The notes beneath the pieces were generated by a model, which saw nothing but the letters and a program-made list of their open reading frames with translations, was not told the origin of the DNA and ran no database searches. A program made the position numbers and the translations under genes. This document shows, piece after piece, positions 7,999 to 18,154 of a stretch of DNA of 64,000 nucleotides (its first letter is position 1; the number at the start of each line of letters is the position of its first letter). The stretch is from Streptomyces sp. Alt3 (lineage in GTDB: Bacteria; Actinomycetota; Actinomycetes; Streptomycetales; Streptomycetaceae), in NCBI RefSeq assembly GCF_030719215.1, contig NZ_CP120983.1, forward strand, positions 1,612,001 through 1,676,000. Direction: 5' to 3'.

Positions 7999-9186
7999 AT
8001 GGCAGAGGTGCCCGCGCAGATCGGCCGCTACGTGGTCGAGCGCGAGCTGGGCTCGGGGGGCATGGGAGAGGTCTATCTGGCCTATTCGCCCGGCGGGGAC
8101 CCGGTCGCGGTGAAGGTGATTCGACGGGATCGCCTCGACCAGGCCACGCGCGCCCGATTCGAGAAGGAAGCGCTCATCGCGCGAACGGTCGTGGGTACGA
8201 ACCGAGTGGCACGCTTCCTCGATGCCGATCCGTACGCCGAGCAGCCCTGGATGGCTGTCGAGTACGTCCCAGGACATACGGTTCACGAGCAAGTACAGGG
8301 CCGGGGCACGCTCCCTGCTCCCCTCGTCGCCAGCCTCGGCGCGCTGCTCGCCGAAGGGCTCGAAGCAGTTCATAAGGTGGGTTTGCTCCACCGCGACCTC
8401 AAACCGCAGAACGTCATGCTCAGCGAGTACGGTCCGATACTGATCGATTTCGGTCTCGGGGCCTTCGTTGACGCTGACAAGGACAACCTGACGCAGGCCG
8501 GGATGATCATCGGCACCATTCGGTGCATACCTCCCGAGCAAGCGCTCGCTCGCACCAAGCCGAAAGAACCTGCCGATGTGTACGGGCTCGGCACAGTGCT
8601 GCTCTATGCGGCGACCGGCCACTACCCGTACGAGGGCGCGGACTGGCTCGGGATCGCCACTCAGGTGGCGGACGAGGAGCAGTTCCCGAATCTGGCCGGG
8701 CTGCCAGATGCCCTTCTCCCGCTGATCACGGCGATGCTCGCGTACGCGCCGGCCGACCGTCCCATGCTGGCCGAGGTGACCCGGCAGTGTGTGGCACTCG
8801 TTGAGGATGCGGGGTTGTCTGCGGCACAAGCCCGCCATGCACTGGTGAATGCGACGGCTTCCTCCGAGGACAGTGCTCGCGCGGCGCAGACCAAAAGCCC
8901 GTCCTCCTCGGTGTGGGAACGCATCGAACAATTCGCGGCCCCTGTCGGCGAAACCAGCACTGCGGACGAGGACGACCACGACAGCCCGCTCGACCGTCCT
9001 CTCCCGGCCTCAGAGGACTCCGGCGCTGAGGCGCCTGCCGGTCTCACGAAAGACATCGTGCGGGAAGCCGAGAAACCCACCGATCCGGGGCTACCGGCCC
9101 AGAAGTCTAGGCGAGGTCGGAAGCCGGCCTCTCTGACGGTTTCCGAGGACTTGCGAAAGCGGTACGCGATGCAGTCCGCGCTGTAG
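7999..9186 (+). CDS. Serine/threonine protein kinase, cytosolic
   Basis: A Hanks-type kinase domain covers residues ~7-265. The glycine loop GSGGMGEVY, VAVKVI with the ATP-binding Lys, the catalytic loop HRDLKPQNVM, DFGLG as the metal-binding motif, and the APE-equivalent PPEQA are all present. The kinase should be active. The C-terminal ~130 residues are low-complexity and acidic (ADEDDHDSPLDRPL) and end in a basic patch with SLTVSEDLRKRYAMQSAL. There is no membrane segment or PASTA domain, unlike PknB-type cell-wall kinases. The start is taken as ATG 7999; an in-frame GTG at 7966 has no better ribosome site. The gene sits just upstream of, and in the same direction as, the four-gene helicase/methylase operon. 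Kinases occur in BREX type 2 (PglW), so a regulatory or effector role in defence is plausible but unproven. Confidence 0.87.
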   Translation: MAEVPAQIGRYVVERELGSGGMGEVYLAYSPGGDPVAVKVIRRDRLDQATRARFEKEALIARTVVGTNRVARFLDADPYAEQPWMAVEYVPGHTVHEQVQGRGTLPAPLVASLGALLAEGLEAVHKVGLLHRDLKPQNVMLSEYGPILIDFGLGAFVDADKDNLTQAGMIIGTIRCIPPEQALARTKPKEPADVYGLGTVLLYAATGHYPYEGADWLGIATQVADEEQFPNLAGLPDALLPLITAMLAYAPADRPMLAEVTRQCVALVEDAGLSAAQARHALVNATASSEDSARAAQTKSPSSSVWERIEQFAAPVGETSTADEDDHDSPLDRPLPASEDSGAEAPAGLTKDIVREAEKPTDPGLPAQKSRRGRKPASLTVSEDLRKRYAMQSAL

Positions 9187-9255
9187 CTCGCCTATCAGGC
9201 GCATCGTCCGCCGGAGGCAATGTCAGTGCACCGCGGTAAAACAACGGCGACTCAC

Positions 9256-9273
9256 CTCCGGGATTCTCCGGAG
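9256..9273. promoter_or_regulatory. Small inverted repeat before the helicase operon
   Basis: CTCCGG-GATTCT-CCGGAG forms a 6-bp dyad ~40 bp upstream of the first helicase start, in the 113-bp gap after the kinase. It could be an operator or a weak attenuator. No -10/-35 pair is clear. Confidence 0.25.
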
Positions 9274-9311
9274 CGCATGCGAAACAGCAGTATGAAGGAA
9301 TGGAGCGGTAC

Positions 9312-12300
9312 GTGACCAGCGTGACGGAGACCGGTGACGGTCAGGGCGCGTTCGACACGGAGGACGCTGCGGATGAAGCAATGGACTCCGGCGTTCCCGG
9401 CCCCACGGGGGCCGCCTCCCTGACCCGTCAGGCCAAGTACGCGCCAGGCGCGCAGGTCCGGGTCCGGGACGAGCAATGGCTGGTCAAAACCGTCACGCCG
9501 GTGGGTGACGAGGACTGGATGGTCGAGGCGACCGGAGTCTCCTCCTTCGTCCGCGGGACCGACGCCGTCTTCTACGACAAGCTCGACTACATCGAGGCCC
9601 TCGACCCGAAGAAAACCCTCCTGGTCCCGGACGACTCCCCGAACCACCGCAAGGCCCGCCTCTACCTGGAGGCGGTCATCCGCAAGACCGCGCTCCCGCA
9701 GACCGAGCACGGTCTCGCGCTGGCCGACAACTTCCTCATGGACCAGCAGACCCACCAACTGCGCCCCGCCGAGCTGGCCTTGTCCAAGGAGAATCCGCAG
9801 CCGCGGGTTCTGATCGCCGACGTGGTGGGGCTGGGCAAGACCCTGGAGATTGGCATCCTGCTCGCCGAGCTCATCCGCCGCGGGCGCGGCGAGCGCATTC
9901 TGGTGGTCACTCCGGCGCATGTCCTGGAGCAGTTCCAGCGCGAGCTGTGGACCCGCTTCTCCATCCCGTTGGTCCGCCTGGACTCCACCGGTATCCAGCG
10001 CATCCAGCGCGACATCCCGGCCGGCCGCAACCCGTTCGCGTATTTCAAGCGCGCGATCATCTCCGTGGACACCTTGAAGAGTGACGTCTACGCCCACCAC
10101 CTGGAGAACTCCCACTGGGACGCGGTGGTCATCGACGAGTCGCACAACCTGGTCAACCGCGGCACCAAGAACAACGACCTCGCCCGCGCCTTGGCCGAGC
10201 ACACCGACGCGCTGATCCTCGCCTCCGCGACTCCGCACAACGGTGCGACGGAGTCCTTCGCCGAGCTGATCCGGATGCTGGACAAGACGGCGATCGCGAA
10301 CACGTCGGAGTACGACGTGAAGGACCTCGGCCACCTGTACATCCGGCGGACCAAGACCGACCGCGAGGTCCGTGACTCCCTCAAAGGCAAGTGGGCCGAC
10401 CGCGGCCCGTCCCGGCCGGTGATCTGTGAGGCCGGGCCGAAGGAGCGGGCGGTCCTGGAGGAGCTCGCCGCACGGTGGACACCGCGCGATCCGGCCGCTT
10501 CTTCGGTGTGCGCGGACACGATGGTGGCCTACAACCTGCTGAAGTCGTTCCTGTCCTCGCACCGGGCTTTCCAGGACTCGGTCGTGGCACGGCGGAAGGT
10601 CCTGGAGGCTCCCCTCAAGGCCAGGAGGGGGCAGGATCCGGCGGCCCGCGAGGCCGAGCGCCGGATCGAGCGCGAGGCCATCGTGGAGCTGGAGCGCCTT
10701 GCCGCCGACATCGGCGACGACGACTCCGCGAAGCTCGACGCCCTGGTGCGCGAGCTGAAGGAGATCGGGGTGGGTCCGGGGTCGGACATGCGGGTCGTGG
10801 TCTTCTCAGAGCGCATCCCCACCTTGAAGTGGCTCGCTGAGGTTGTCCCGGCCAGGCTCGGTTTCCGGGCCGGTACCAAGCTTGAGGAGTCCGTGGCGGA
10901 GTCGAAGCCTTGGCTGGCCTACGGCGGCGCGGTCCAGGTCATGCACGGCGAGGCCAGCAACGAGGACGAGCAGAAGGACATCGTCTCCAAGTTCGGGCTG
11001 AAGACCGACCCGGTCCGCATCCTGTTCACCGGCGATGTCGCCTCCGAAGGCGTCAACCTGCACCAGCAGTGCCACCAGTTGATTCATTACGACCTTCCGT
11101 GGTCGCTGATCCGCATCGAGCAGCGTAACGGCCGTATCGACCGTTACGGACAGAGCAAGGCCCCTCAGTTCCGGGCCATGGTCCTCACCGGCGATGTGGA
11201 GTGGCGCACGGATGAGAAGGGCGAACCGCTGCATCTGGACGACCGCCTGGTGGGCTCCAAGCTTCTGGCCCGTGAGGAGGAGGCGCATCGGATCGAGGGC
11301 TCGGCGGAGGCCGTCACCGGTATCTACCGGGCAAAGGAGGAAGAGGACCGTCTGACGCGGGACTTGATCTCCGGACGGACGGTCGAGGAGTCCATCAAGA
11401 AGTCCAGCGGCGGCGCGAAGGCGATGCTCGGCCGGCTGATGGGCAATGTCGGTGCCAAGAAGCCGACCGACGACGTGCCCGTCGCCACGGTGCCGAGCCT
11501 GTTCGGCGCCGCAGGTTCCACGGCGGCCTACTTCGACGAGGCGTTGCGCCAGACGTACTTCCCCGACAAGCCGGAGAACGTGCTCAAGCTGCGCCGTGAG
11601 GGCGACGGCACGATCGCCTTCGAGCCGCCGCCGGATCTGGTGTACCGGCTGAAGTCGCTGCCCAAGTCGTACCTGACCGACCAGGGCATCCTGCCGACCG
11701 CTAAGAAGGAGGGCCGGCTGCGGCTCACCTTCGACAAGGGGCTCGCCGCCAAGCGTCTTGAGGTCGCCCGGGAGACCACCGAGAGCCAGTGGCCCAACGT
11801 CAGTTACGTGTCGGACGTCCATCCCGTCCTGGACTGGGTGACCGACAAGGCCCTGGCCGCCCTGCGCCACGACGAGGCGTTCGTTCTCGCCTTCGCCCCC
11901 GATCTCGAAGCGGCAGGGAAGCTCGACGAGCGGCTGCCGGCCGACCTGGCCGGTCCGGTGTATCTGGTCCAGGGCATCTACTCCAACGCGGTGGGCCGCC
12001 CTACCGTCGTGGAGTGGATGGCCGTCGTCGGCCTGCCCACCGCCCCGCGCGTTCTACGGATCGACGACGCCTTCCTCACCGCGTGCAAGGTCGGCCCGAA
12101 GATGCCCGGACGCGCCACCCCCGCCGACCGGGAGGGGCTCCAGACGCTGGTGCCGACGGCCGTCGACGCGGCGACCGTGTTCCTCACCGACCGGGCGGCG
12201 GAGTACAAGGAGGCGATCGACGCGGTGCTCGCCCCGTACGAGAAGCGGGTCGCCCAGTGGCAGCAGGACGCACTCTTCGCCGCCTCCACACGCTCGCAGA

Positions 12301-12476
12301 AGGCCAAGCAGGACGTGAACCTCACGGCGAGCCGTCGCAAGTCCATGATCCGGTCGCTGCGGACCTCCGGAGCGCCGATGCTGCGCCTGCTCGGTGTCCT
12401 TGAACCGCTGTCCGCGACGCCTGCTGGCGTCACCGATGTATCTGCTGCGCCTGTTGCCGGAGAGACGATCGCCTGA
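9312..12476 (+). CDS. SNF2-family SF2 helicase (DrmD-like)
   Basis: This ~1054-aa SNF2/HepA-type ATPase has Walker A ADVVGLGKTLEIGILL at about residue 173, motif II as DESHN at ~274, motif III SATPHNG at ~306, and the C-terminal lobe with GDVASEGVNLHQQCHQL and motif VI RIEQRNGRIDRYGQ at ~575-615. This organisation matches DrmD of class 1 DISARM and related helicases, which act with a methylase and a DUF1998 helicase against phage DNA. The start is uncertain: GTG 9312 has GGAG six bases upstream, while ATG 9300 has AAGGA too close. The stop overlaps the next start by one base (TGATG), so translation is coupled to the methylase gene. The C-terminal ~300 residues contain no recognised domain. 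Confidence 0.88.
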   Translation: MTSVTETGDGQGAFDTEDAADEAMDSGVPGPTGAASLTRQAKYAPGAQVRVRDEQWLVKTVTPVGDEDWMVEATGVSSFVRGTDAVFYDKLDYIEALDPKKTLLVPDDSPNHRKARLYLEAVIRKTALPQTEHGLALADNFLMDQQTHQLRPAELALSKENPQPRVLIADVVGLGKTLEIGILLAELIRRGRGERILVVTPAHVLEQFQRELWTRFSIPLVRLDSTGIQRIQRDIPAGRNPFAYFKRAIISVDTLKSDVYAHHLENSHWDAVVIDESHNLVNRGTKNNDLARALAEHTDALILASATPHNGATESFAELIRMLDKTAIANTSEYDVKDLGHLYIRRTKTDREVRDSLKGKWADRGPSRPVICEAGPKERAVLEELAARWTPRDPAASSVCADTMVAYNLLKSFLSSHRAFQDSVVARRKVLEAPLKARRGQDPAAREAERRIEREAIVELERLAADIGDDDSAKLDALVRELKEIGVGPGSDMRVVVFSERIPTLKWLAEVVPARLGFRAGTKLEESVAESKPWLAYGGAVQVMHGEASNEDEQKDIVSKFGLKTDPVRILFTGDVASEGVNLHQQCHQLIHYDLPWSLIRIEQRNGRIDRYGQSKAPQFRAMVLTGDVEWRTDEKGEPLHLDDRLVGSKLLAREEEAHRIEGSAEAVTGIYRAKEEEDRLTRDLISGRTVEESIKKSSGGAKAMLGRLMGNVGAKKPTDDVPVATVPSLFGAAGSTAAYFDEALRQTYFPDKPENVLKLRREGDGTIAFEPPPDLVYRLKSLPKSYLTDQGILPTAKKEGRLRLTFDKGLAAKRLEVARETTESQWPNVSYVSDVHPVLDWVTDKALAALRHDEAFVLAFAPDLEAAGKLDERLPADLAGPVYLVQGIYSNAVGRPTVVEWMAVVGLPTAPRVLRIDDAFLTACKVGPKMPGRATPADREGLQTLVPTAVDAATVFLTDRAAEYKEAIDAVLAPYEKRVAQWQQDALFAASTRSQKAKQDVNLTASRRKSMIRSLRTSGAPMLRLLGVLEPLSATPAGVTDVSAAPVAGETIA

Positions 12477-15400
12477 TGAGTACCGACTTCGACTCCTTCT
12501 CCAACCGCGGCGAGTACCTGTCCGCGTTCTACTTCGCCGAGCAGCTCGGCGACGGCCTCAAGAAGGGGGTCTTCGCCACCTGGACCAACCGAGAGAGCGA
12601 CGAGCACGACCCGCGCCCCACGCCGCGCGAGTCGGTGCGGGCACTGCGCTCGACGTACCTGGAGGAGAAGTACCGCGGCTTCTTCGCCGAGCAGGCCAAG
12701 GCCGACGAGCAAGACGACGAGTATCCGCACGCCACGGCCTTCGAGGCCCGCCTCAACACCTACGGGGACGAGGAGTGGTGCGAGCGCGTTCAGGACTGGC
12801 ACCGGCAGGTACTCGCCGCGCTCGGCTTCCCCTCCGTCTCAGCGGAACCCACCGCACGGACCCTGACTGTGCACCGCGCCGGGCGCGAGCACGAGGTGAC
12901 CGTGGCCTGGCACAGCGACGGCATCGTAGCCCTGGACTGTGGCTGGTCGGCGAGCAACGACACGGCACTTGACGCGGACGGGTACGGCCGCCTGCTCCAC
13001 CCGCTGCGGGCGGGCAGCGGTGAGACTTACGAGACCGGGCAGGCGCTCGCCACCTGGTTGTTTCAGAGCGAGCTAGGTGAGGAGGGTGGAGCGGCCCCGC
13101 GGTTCGTACTGCTCCTGTGCGGCGGCGTCATCGTCCTCGCCGACCGGCATGCCTGGGGCGAGGGCCGCTACCTCTCCGCAAACCTCGACGCCGCTCTGGA
13201 GCGCAACGACCGCCGCCAGCACGGCGAACTCGCCACGATCGCAGGCCTGTTCAGCCACGACGTACTAGCACCGGCCGAGGACGGCAAACCGCCGGCCATC
13301 GACGCGCTGGTCAAGGCGTCCCGCGACAACGCGGTCGGCGTCTCCGGGGAGCTTCGCGAAGGACTCCAGAAGTCCGTCGAGATCATCGCCAACGCGGTCC
13401 TGGATCGCCTGGAGGACTCCGGGCTCTACCCGCGCGACATCGAGCGCCCGGACCTGTCGTTCGCCCGGCAGCTCACCCGGGAGTCGCTGCGCTACCTCTA
13501 TCGAATTTTGTTCTTGTTGTATGCCGAGGCCCGCCCTGAACTGGGCATCCTGCCCGCCGACGACGGCTCCTACGAGGCTGGCTACTCGATGGCGCGCCTG
13601 CGTGAACTGGTTGAGCGCGACGAGCTGTTGACCGAGGAGACGGCTCGTAACGGATTCCATCTACACGCCTCGCTGGACGTCCTCTTCAAGAAGGTCAACA
13701 ACGGCTACCGGCCCTATGGCACCGAGCCGAACGACGACCTGCCCGGCGACGACGAGGACACCCGTCGTCGGAAGGCGAAGTACCGGAGCGAGGACCGTGG
13801 ACTGCGCTTCGAGCCCCTGCGCAGCGAGCTCTTCGAGCGTGGGTCCGTCCGCCTCATCGGCAACGAGACCCGCGACCCGCGCAGCGACGAGGACAACGAG
13901 CCGCGCTGGCTGGACCTGCGGCCGCGCAACAGCGCCCTGCACGAGGTGCTGCGTCTGCTGACCCTGAAGAAGGCCGAACGGGCCGGGGGCCGAGCGGGCT
14001 TTATCTCCTACCGCAACCTGGGCATCAACCAGCTCGGGGCCGTCTATGAGGGGCTGATGTCGTACACCGGCATCATCGCCGAGGAGGAGTTGTGCGAGGT
14101 CGCCAAGGGCGGCGACCCGGCGAAGGGCTCCTGGCTGGTGCCCTCGCAGCGGCTCAAGGAGTATCCCGAGAACACCTGGGTGACGTACGGCGACCGGGAC
14201 GCGGTGAAGGGGCTGCGCGGCCCGAAGAAGTACCCGCCGGGCCGGTTCGTGTACCGCCTGGCGGGCCGTGACCGGGAGACGTCCGCCTCGTACTACACGC
14301 CCGAGTCGCTGACGAAGGTCACGGTCGAGCTGGCGCTCAAGCAGCGTCTCGACCAAGAGCGGGACGCCGACGGAAACGTCGTGAAGACGCGCGCCTCGGA
14401 GCTCCTCAAGTACCGGATCTGTGAGCCCGCGCTGGGCTCGGGGGCGTTCCTCAACGAGGCGATCAACCAGGTCGCCGAGGAGTACCTGCGGCGTCGGCAG
14501 GACGAGCTGGGTGTCTCCGTGCCGACGGGCGACGCGCTGACGGAGAAGCAGAAGGCCAAGGCGTACATCGCCCTGCACAACGCTTACGGAGTCGACCTCA
14601 ACGCGACCGGCGTCGAGCTGGCCGAGGTCTCGATGTGGCTGAACACCATGCATCCCGGGATGCGGGCCCCATGGTTCGGGCTGCATCTGCGGCGCGGCAA
14701 CTCGCTGATCGGCGGGCGGCGGGCCGTGTACGCGGCGGGGGACGTGTCCCCGCTGAAGGGCAAGGCCCCCTGGCTCAACGCCAAGCCGCTCGCGCCGGAA
14801 CCGCTGCCGTTCCTGCAGGACGGGGCCGAGCAGCCGCTGCCGGACGGGGCGGTACACCAGTTCCTGCTGCCGACACCGGGGTGGGCGGCAGTCACGGGTG
14901 CGAGCGGCGACGCGAAGAAGCTGCTCGTGCAGCTGGCCGAGGGTGGGGTGAAGGATCTCGGGGAGTGGAAGAAGGGAATCCTGAAGACGCCGGCACGGCG
15001 GCTGAACAAGAAGACCGGCGAGCCGATCCTCGACCGGAAGTCCGGCGACGAGGCGGCCTCGCAATACACGCGGCTGCGGGATGCGGCGCGGCGGGCGGAG
15101 TTCCTGTGGTCGCTGGTCGTCAAGCGGATGGAGCTGTCGGAGCGGGAGATCGCCCGCAGCATCGACGTGTGGGGCGCGGATACGAAGGACGAGGAGTTTG
15201 CCTTCCTGCGGCGGTCCGAAGGCGACGGGGATAGTTCGGATGCCGCCGCCGTCCGGATGTCGAAGGAGAAGGTGTACGCGGACCTGTTCCGTGCGGCGGG
15301 AACCCCGTACTGGCGGCTCAAGCGCGTCATGGACGCGTGGTGCGCGCTGTGGTTCTGGCCAGTGGGCAAGGCAGGGCTGCTCGACGGGACAGACGACGCG

Positions 15401-18154
15401 TATGCGGGTGCGCCGGTGGTGGGGGGTGAGGGCGCGGGGAGTATCGGCGACTTGATCGAGGCGATGTCCGCGACGGTGGTGCCGCTGGGTGATGCGGCAC
15501 CGCCCGTCGAGGCCGCATCGGAGACTGAGATCGGGGTGACCCCGCCTCCCTCCCCGCCCATGCCTACGAGCGCACCCCGCTTCGTGGAGAACACCATGCT
15601 CTTCGCTATGGAGGGCGACCAAATCTCGATGTCCGACATCGAGGCGTCCTCCGACGGCGTGGTCCACGTGGTGGTCAAGGAGGTCGGCCCGTCGAAGACG
15701 ACGGTGAAGACCAGGAAGCAGCCCTCCCCCGATCTCTCCCGACCCGCCCGCCGGCCGCTCATCGCGCTGAAGGACCTCGACGACTGGCTGGACTTCCTGG
15801 AGGCCATGCTCGGCCGTGGACCGGTCCCGGACGCCGGATCGCTCATCGGGTCCCTCAACACCCTGGAGGAGCTCAGCGAGTACGAGCAGCTCATCCAGGA
15901 CGAGACAGAGATGGACATGGACCAGTGGGAGCCGGAGGCACGCTTCCCCTGGATGGGAGCGGTACGCGACATCGCGGAGGACCAAGGGTTCCTGCACTGG
16001 GAGTTGGACTTCGCGCTGGCCTTCGCCGAGGGCGGAGGGTTTGACCTTCAGGTGGGGAACCCGCCGTGGGTGCGGCCGGAGTGGAAGGAGAACTCCGTCA
16101 TCGCGGAGTTCGAGCCATGGTTCATGCTGACGGAGAAGCCACCGGCGGCGGAGAAACATCGGCGGCGGACGGCGGAACTGGCGAGGCCGAAGGTAGCGGC
16201 GTACGCGCTGGGTGCGGTGACGTCGACGGTCACGGTGGCGGACTATTTGGCGGCGCCGCAGGTATATCCGCTGATCGCAGGGAGCCAGCCGGACCTGTAC
16301 CGGGCGTTCATGTGCCAGGTGTGGGCGCATACGGCGGGGTCCGGCTGCGCTGGGATGGTCCACCCCGACACGCATTTCAACGGGGACAAGGAGGCCGCGC
16401 TGCGGGAAGCTGCGTACCGCCGACTTCGAATGCACGGGGACTTCGTCAACTCGGGCAACCGCTTCTTCCCGCCGCCGGTCGGGCGGTCCAGCCACTTCGG
16501 CGTGCACATCTACGGCGAGTACGGGGAGATCGACTTCCAGCACCTGTCGTGGCTCTTCTCCGTAGACGCGTTCCGGCTCTCGGGCGCACACGACGGAAGC
16601 GGTGACGCACCAGGCGTCAAGTTCGACGGCGGCTGGGACGAGCGGGCACACCGGAAACGCGTCGTACGGGTCACCCCGCACACCTTGAGCAGGTGGCAGC
16701 GGCTGTCCGGCGAACAGGACGTCCCGGTCGAGCGGGCGCGCTTGCTGACGCCGGTAAGTACGGCGGAGGACCCCGCGATCGACGCGCTCGCCGCGTATCC
16801 GCTGCGGCTCGGGGCGCTTGACGCTCGGATCACTCGCGGCTTCGACGAGAGCGTGGCGAAGAAGTCGGTCTACGGGCCGAACGAGGATACGCCGCTCATC
16901 GACTACAACAAGGGGCAGAAGGACCGGGAGGACTACCAGGCGGACTCTTGGGAGGATGTCATCCTCAAGGGACCCCAGCTCGGGGTCGCTAACCCCTTCT
17001 TCAAGCAGCCCAGCCAGGGCGGTGGCGAGGTGCTCGGGCTCAACCATGTCGAGCTGGCGTTGGACGCGGTGCCTGAGTCGGAGTACCGGCGGGTGGCAGA
17101 CCGGTCGACTTATCGCGGGGCTCAGGAGCGTTGGCTGGATCACACGGAGCTGGAGCGGCTGCGTGGATCTGACGAGGAGATCAAGGAGATGCGGGCACGA
17201 CTTGCCGAGAAGCTGAAGTGTCTGCCGCGGGAGATCGAATATGACTCCGTAGACAAGGCGTTCGTCGCCAAGGCGACGAAGCCGTACACCTCCTTTTACC
17301 GGCTGGCGTGGCGAAACCAGATCGCCCCAGATACAGAGCGAGCTCTCTACACCGCGCTGTTGTCTCCTGGCCCTGCACATGTTGGTGGGCTTCGCAGCGC
17401 TGCCGCTGCTCGAAATATCGACACAGCATTGGCGTGCGGCATGTGGTCATCGATTCCGCTCGACTACTTCCTACGCACGATCAATGCCTCACATCTCCAC
17501 GAAACTCGTTCGCAGACGCTTCCAGCCCCTCAGCGGGACCACCCCCTCGCCCCCGCCCTCCTCCTCCGCACCCTCCGCCTCAACTGCCTCACCACCGCCT
17601 ACGCCGACCTCTGGCAGGAGCTCCACGACCCCACCTGGTCCGCCTACGAGCCCTGGGCCCGCCCCTGGCCGAACATGACGACCGATCTCCATGCCATCAC
17701 CCCTACCTGGCAGCGCGACACCCCCCTCCGCACCGAGTACGCCCGCCGGGCCGCCCTCGTGGAGATCGACGCGCTCGTGGCTGTCTGGCTCGGCATCGAC
17801 GCCGCCACGCTCGTCACCATGTACCGGGCCCGCTTCCCGATCATGCAGGACTTCGACTCGGTCACCTGGTTCGACTCCGCCGAGTGCAAGATCGCCGGGA
17901 ACCGGTACACCTTCGGTCAGGGTCAGACCAGTGACCACTGGAAGGCCTTCGAGAAGTACCAGGCCGCCGAGAAGAACGACGCCCTTTCCGAGGCCGAGAA
18001 GCACCCCGTCCCCGACGGCTACACCGCCCCCTTCTACAAGGCCGACCGCGAGACCGAGATGCGCGAGGCCCACGCCTACTTCCAGAAGCGTCTCGACGCC
18101 GCCGTCGAGGCCGGTCAGTGGGACCCGGTCACGCAGGAGGTACCGAAGCCGTGA
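12476..18154 (+). CDS. Very large N6-adenine DNA methyltransferase (DrmMI-like, Eco57I/PglX-type)
   Basis: This 1892-aa protein contains the class gamma methylase signatures: motif I as EPALGSGAFLNEAINQ at ~650 and motif IV as NPPWVRPEW at ~1195. These bind S-adenosylmethionine and flip the target adenine for N6 methylation, probably marking self DNA in the operon's defence system. The N-terminal ~500 residues include the LYRILFLLYAEARPELGILP and GAVYEGLMSY segments typical of DrmMI, PglX and Eco57I-like proteins. A long ~540-residue insert separates motifs I and IV. Its variable part (~1010-1120) is acidic and proline-rich and probably flexible. The C-terminal ~550 residues should hold target recognition. 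The length exceeds typical DrmMI. It starts inside the helicase stop (TGATG) and ends by overlapping the next GTG (GTGA). Confidence 0.88.
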   Translation: MSTDFDSFSNRGEYLSAFYFAEQLGDGLKKGVFATWTNRESDEHDPRPTPRESVRALRSTYLEEKYRGFFAEQAKADEQDDEYPHATAFEARLNTYGDEEWCERVQDWHRQVLAALGFPSVSAEPTARTLTVHRAGREHEVTVAWHSDGIVALDCGWSASNDTALDADGYGRLLHPLRAGSGETYETGQALATWLFQSELGEEGGAAPRFVLLLCGGVIVLADRHAWGEGRYLSANLDAALERNDRRQHGELATIAGLFSHDVLAPAEDGKPPAIDALVKASRDNAVGVSGELREGLQKSVEIIANAVLDRLEDSGLYPRDIERPDLSFARQLTRESLRYLYRILFLLYAEARPELGILPADDGSYEAGYSMARLRELVERDELLTEETARNGFHLHASLDVLFKKVNNGYRPYGTEPNDDLPGDDEDTRRRKAKYRSEDRGLRFEPLRSELFERGSVRLIGNETRDPRSDEDNEPRWLDLRPRNSALHEVLRLLTLKKAERAGGRAGFISYRNLGINQLGAVYEGLMSYTGIIAEEELCEVAKGGDPAKGSWLVPSQRLKEYPENTWVTYGDRDAVKGLRGPKKYPPGRFVYRLAGRDRETSASYYTPESLTKVTVELALKQRLDQERDADGNVVKTRASELLKYRICEPALGSGAFLNEAINQVAEEYLRRRQDELGVSVPTGDALTEKQKAKAYIALHNAYGVDLNATGVELAEVSMWLNTMHPGMRAPWFGLHLRRGNSLIGGRRAVYAAGDVSPLKGKAPWLNAKPLAPEPLPFLQDGAEQPLPDGAVHQFLLPTPGWAAVTGASGDAKKLLVQLAEGGVKDLGEWKKGILKTPARRLNKKTGEPILDRKSGDEAASQYTRLRDAARRAEFLWSLVVKRMELSEREIARSIDVWGADTKDEEFAFLRRSEGDGDSSDAAAVRMSKEKVYADLFRAAGTPYWRLKRVMDAWCALWFWPVGKAGLLDGTDDAYAGAPVVGGEGAGSIGDLIEAMSATVVPLGDAAPPVEAASETEIGVTPPPSPPMPTSAPRFVENTMLFAMEGDQISMSDIEASSDGVVHVVVKEVGPSKTTVKTRKQPSPDLSRPARRPLIALKDLDDWLDFLEAMLGRGPVPDAGSLIGSLNTLEELSEYEQLIQDETEMDMDQWEPEARFPWMGAVRDIAEDQGFLHWELDFALAFAEGGGFDLQVGNPPWVRPEWKENSVIAEFEPWFMLTEKPPAAEKHRRRTAELARPKVAAYALGAVTSTVTVADYLAAPQVYPLIAGSQPDLYRAFMCQVWAHTAGSGCAGMVHPDTHFNGDKEAALREAAYRRLRMHGDFVNSGNRFFPPPVGRSSHFGVHIYGEYGEIDFQHLSWLFSVDAFRLSGAHDGSGDAPGVKFDGGWDERAHRKRVVRVTPHTLSRWQRLSGEQDVPVERARLLTPVSTAEDPAIDALAAYPLRLGALDARITRGFDESVAKKSVYGPNEDTPLIDYNKGQKDREDYQADSWEDVILKGPQLGVANPFFKQPSQGGGEVLGLNHVELALDAVPESEYRRVADRSTYRGAQERWLDHTELERLRGSDEEIKEMRARLAEKLKCLPREIEYDSVDKAFVAKATKPYTSFYRLAWRNQIAPDTERALYTALLSPGPAHVGGLRSAAAARNIDTALACGMWSSIPLDYFLRTINASHLHETRSQTLPAPQRDHPLAPALLLRTLRLNCLTTAYADLWQELHDPTWSAYEPWARPWPNMTTDLHAITPTWQRDTPLRTEYARRAALVEIDALVAVWLGIDAATLVTMYRARFPIMQDFDSVTWFDSAECKIAGNRYTFGQGQTSDHWKAFEKYQAAEKNDALSEAEKHPVPDGYTAPFYKADRETEMREAHAYFQKRLDAAVEAGQWDPVTQEVPKP

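Noticed and set aside
7657-8979. Minus-strand open frame of ~440 codons
   Set aside because: It mirrors the kinase gene, whose catalytic motifs are all on the plus strand.
9252-10562. Minus-strand open frame of ~436 codons
   Set aside because: It is antisense to the SNF2 helicase N-terminal half, has no recognisable motif, and codon bias favours the plus strand.
13661-17380. Very long open frame (~1239 codons) on the minus strand
   Set aside because: It lies antisense to the adenine methylase gene, which has clear motifs. The antisense product is Arg/Leu/Val-rich without domain sense, typical of high-GC shadow frames.
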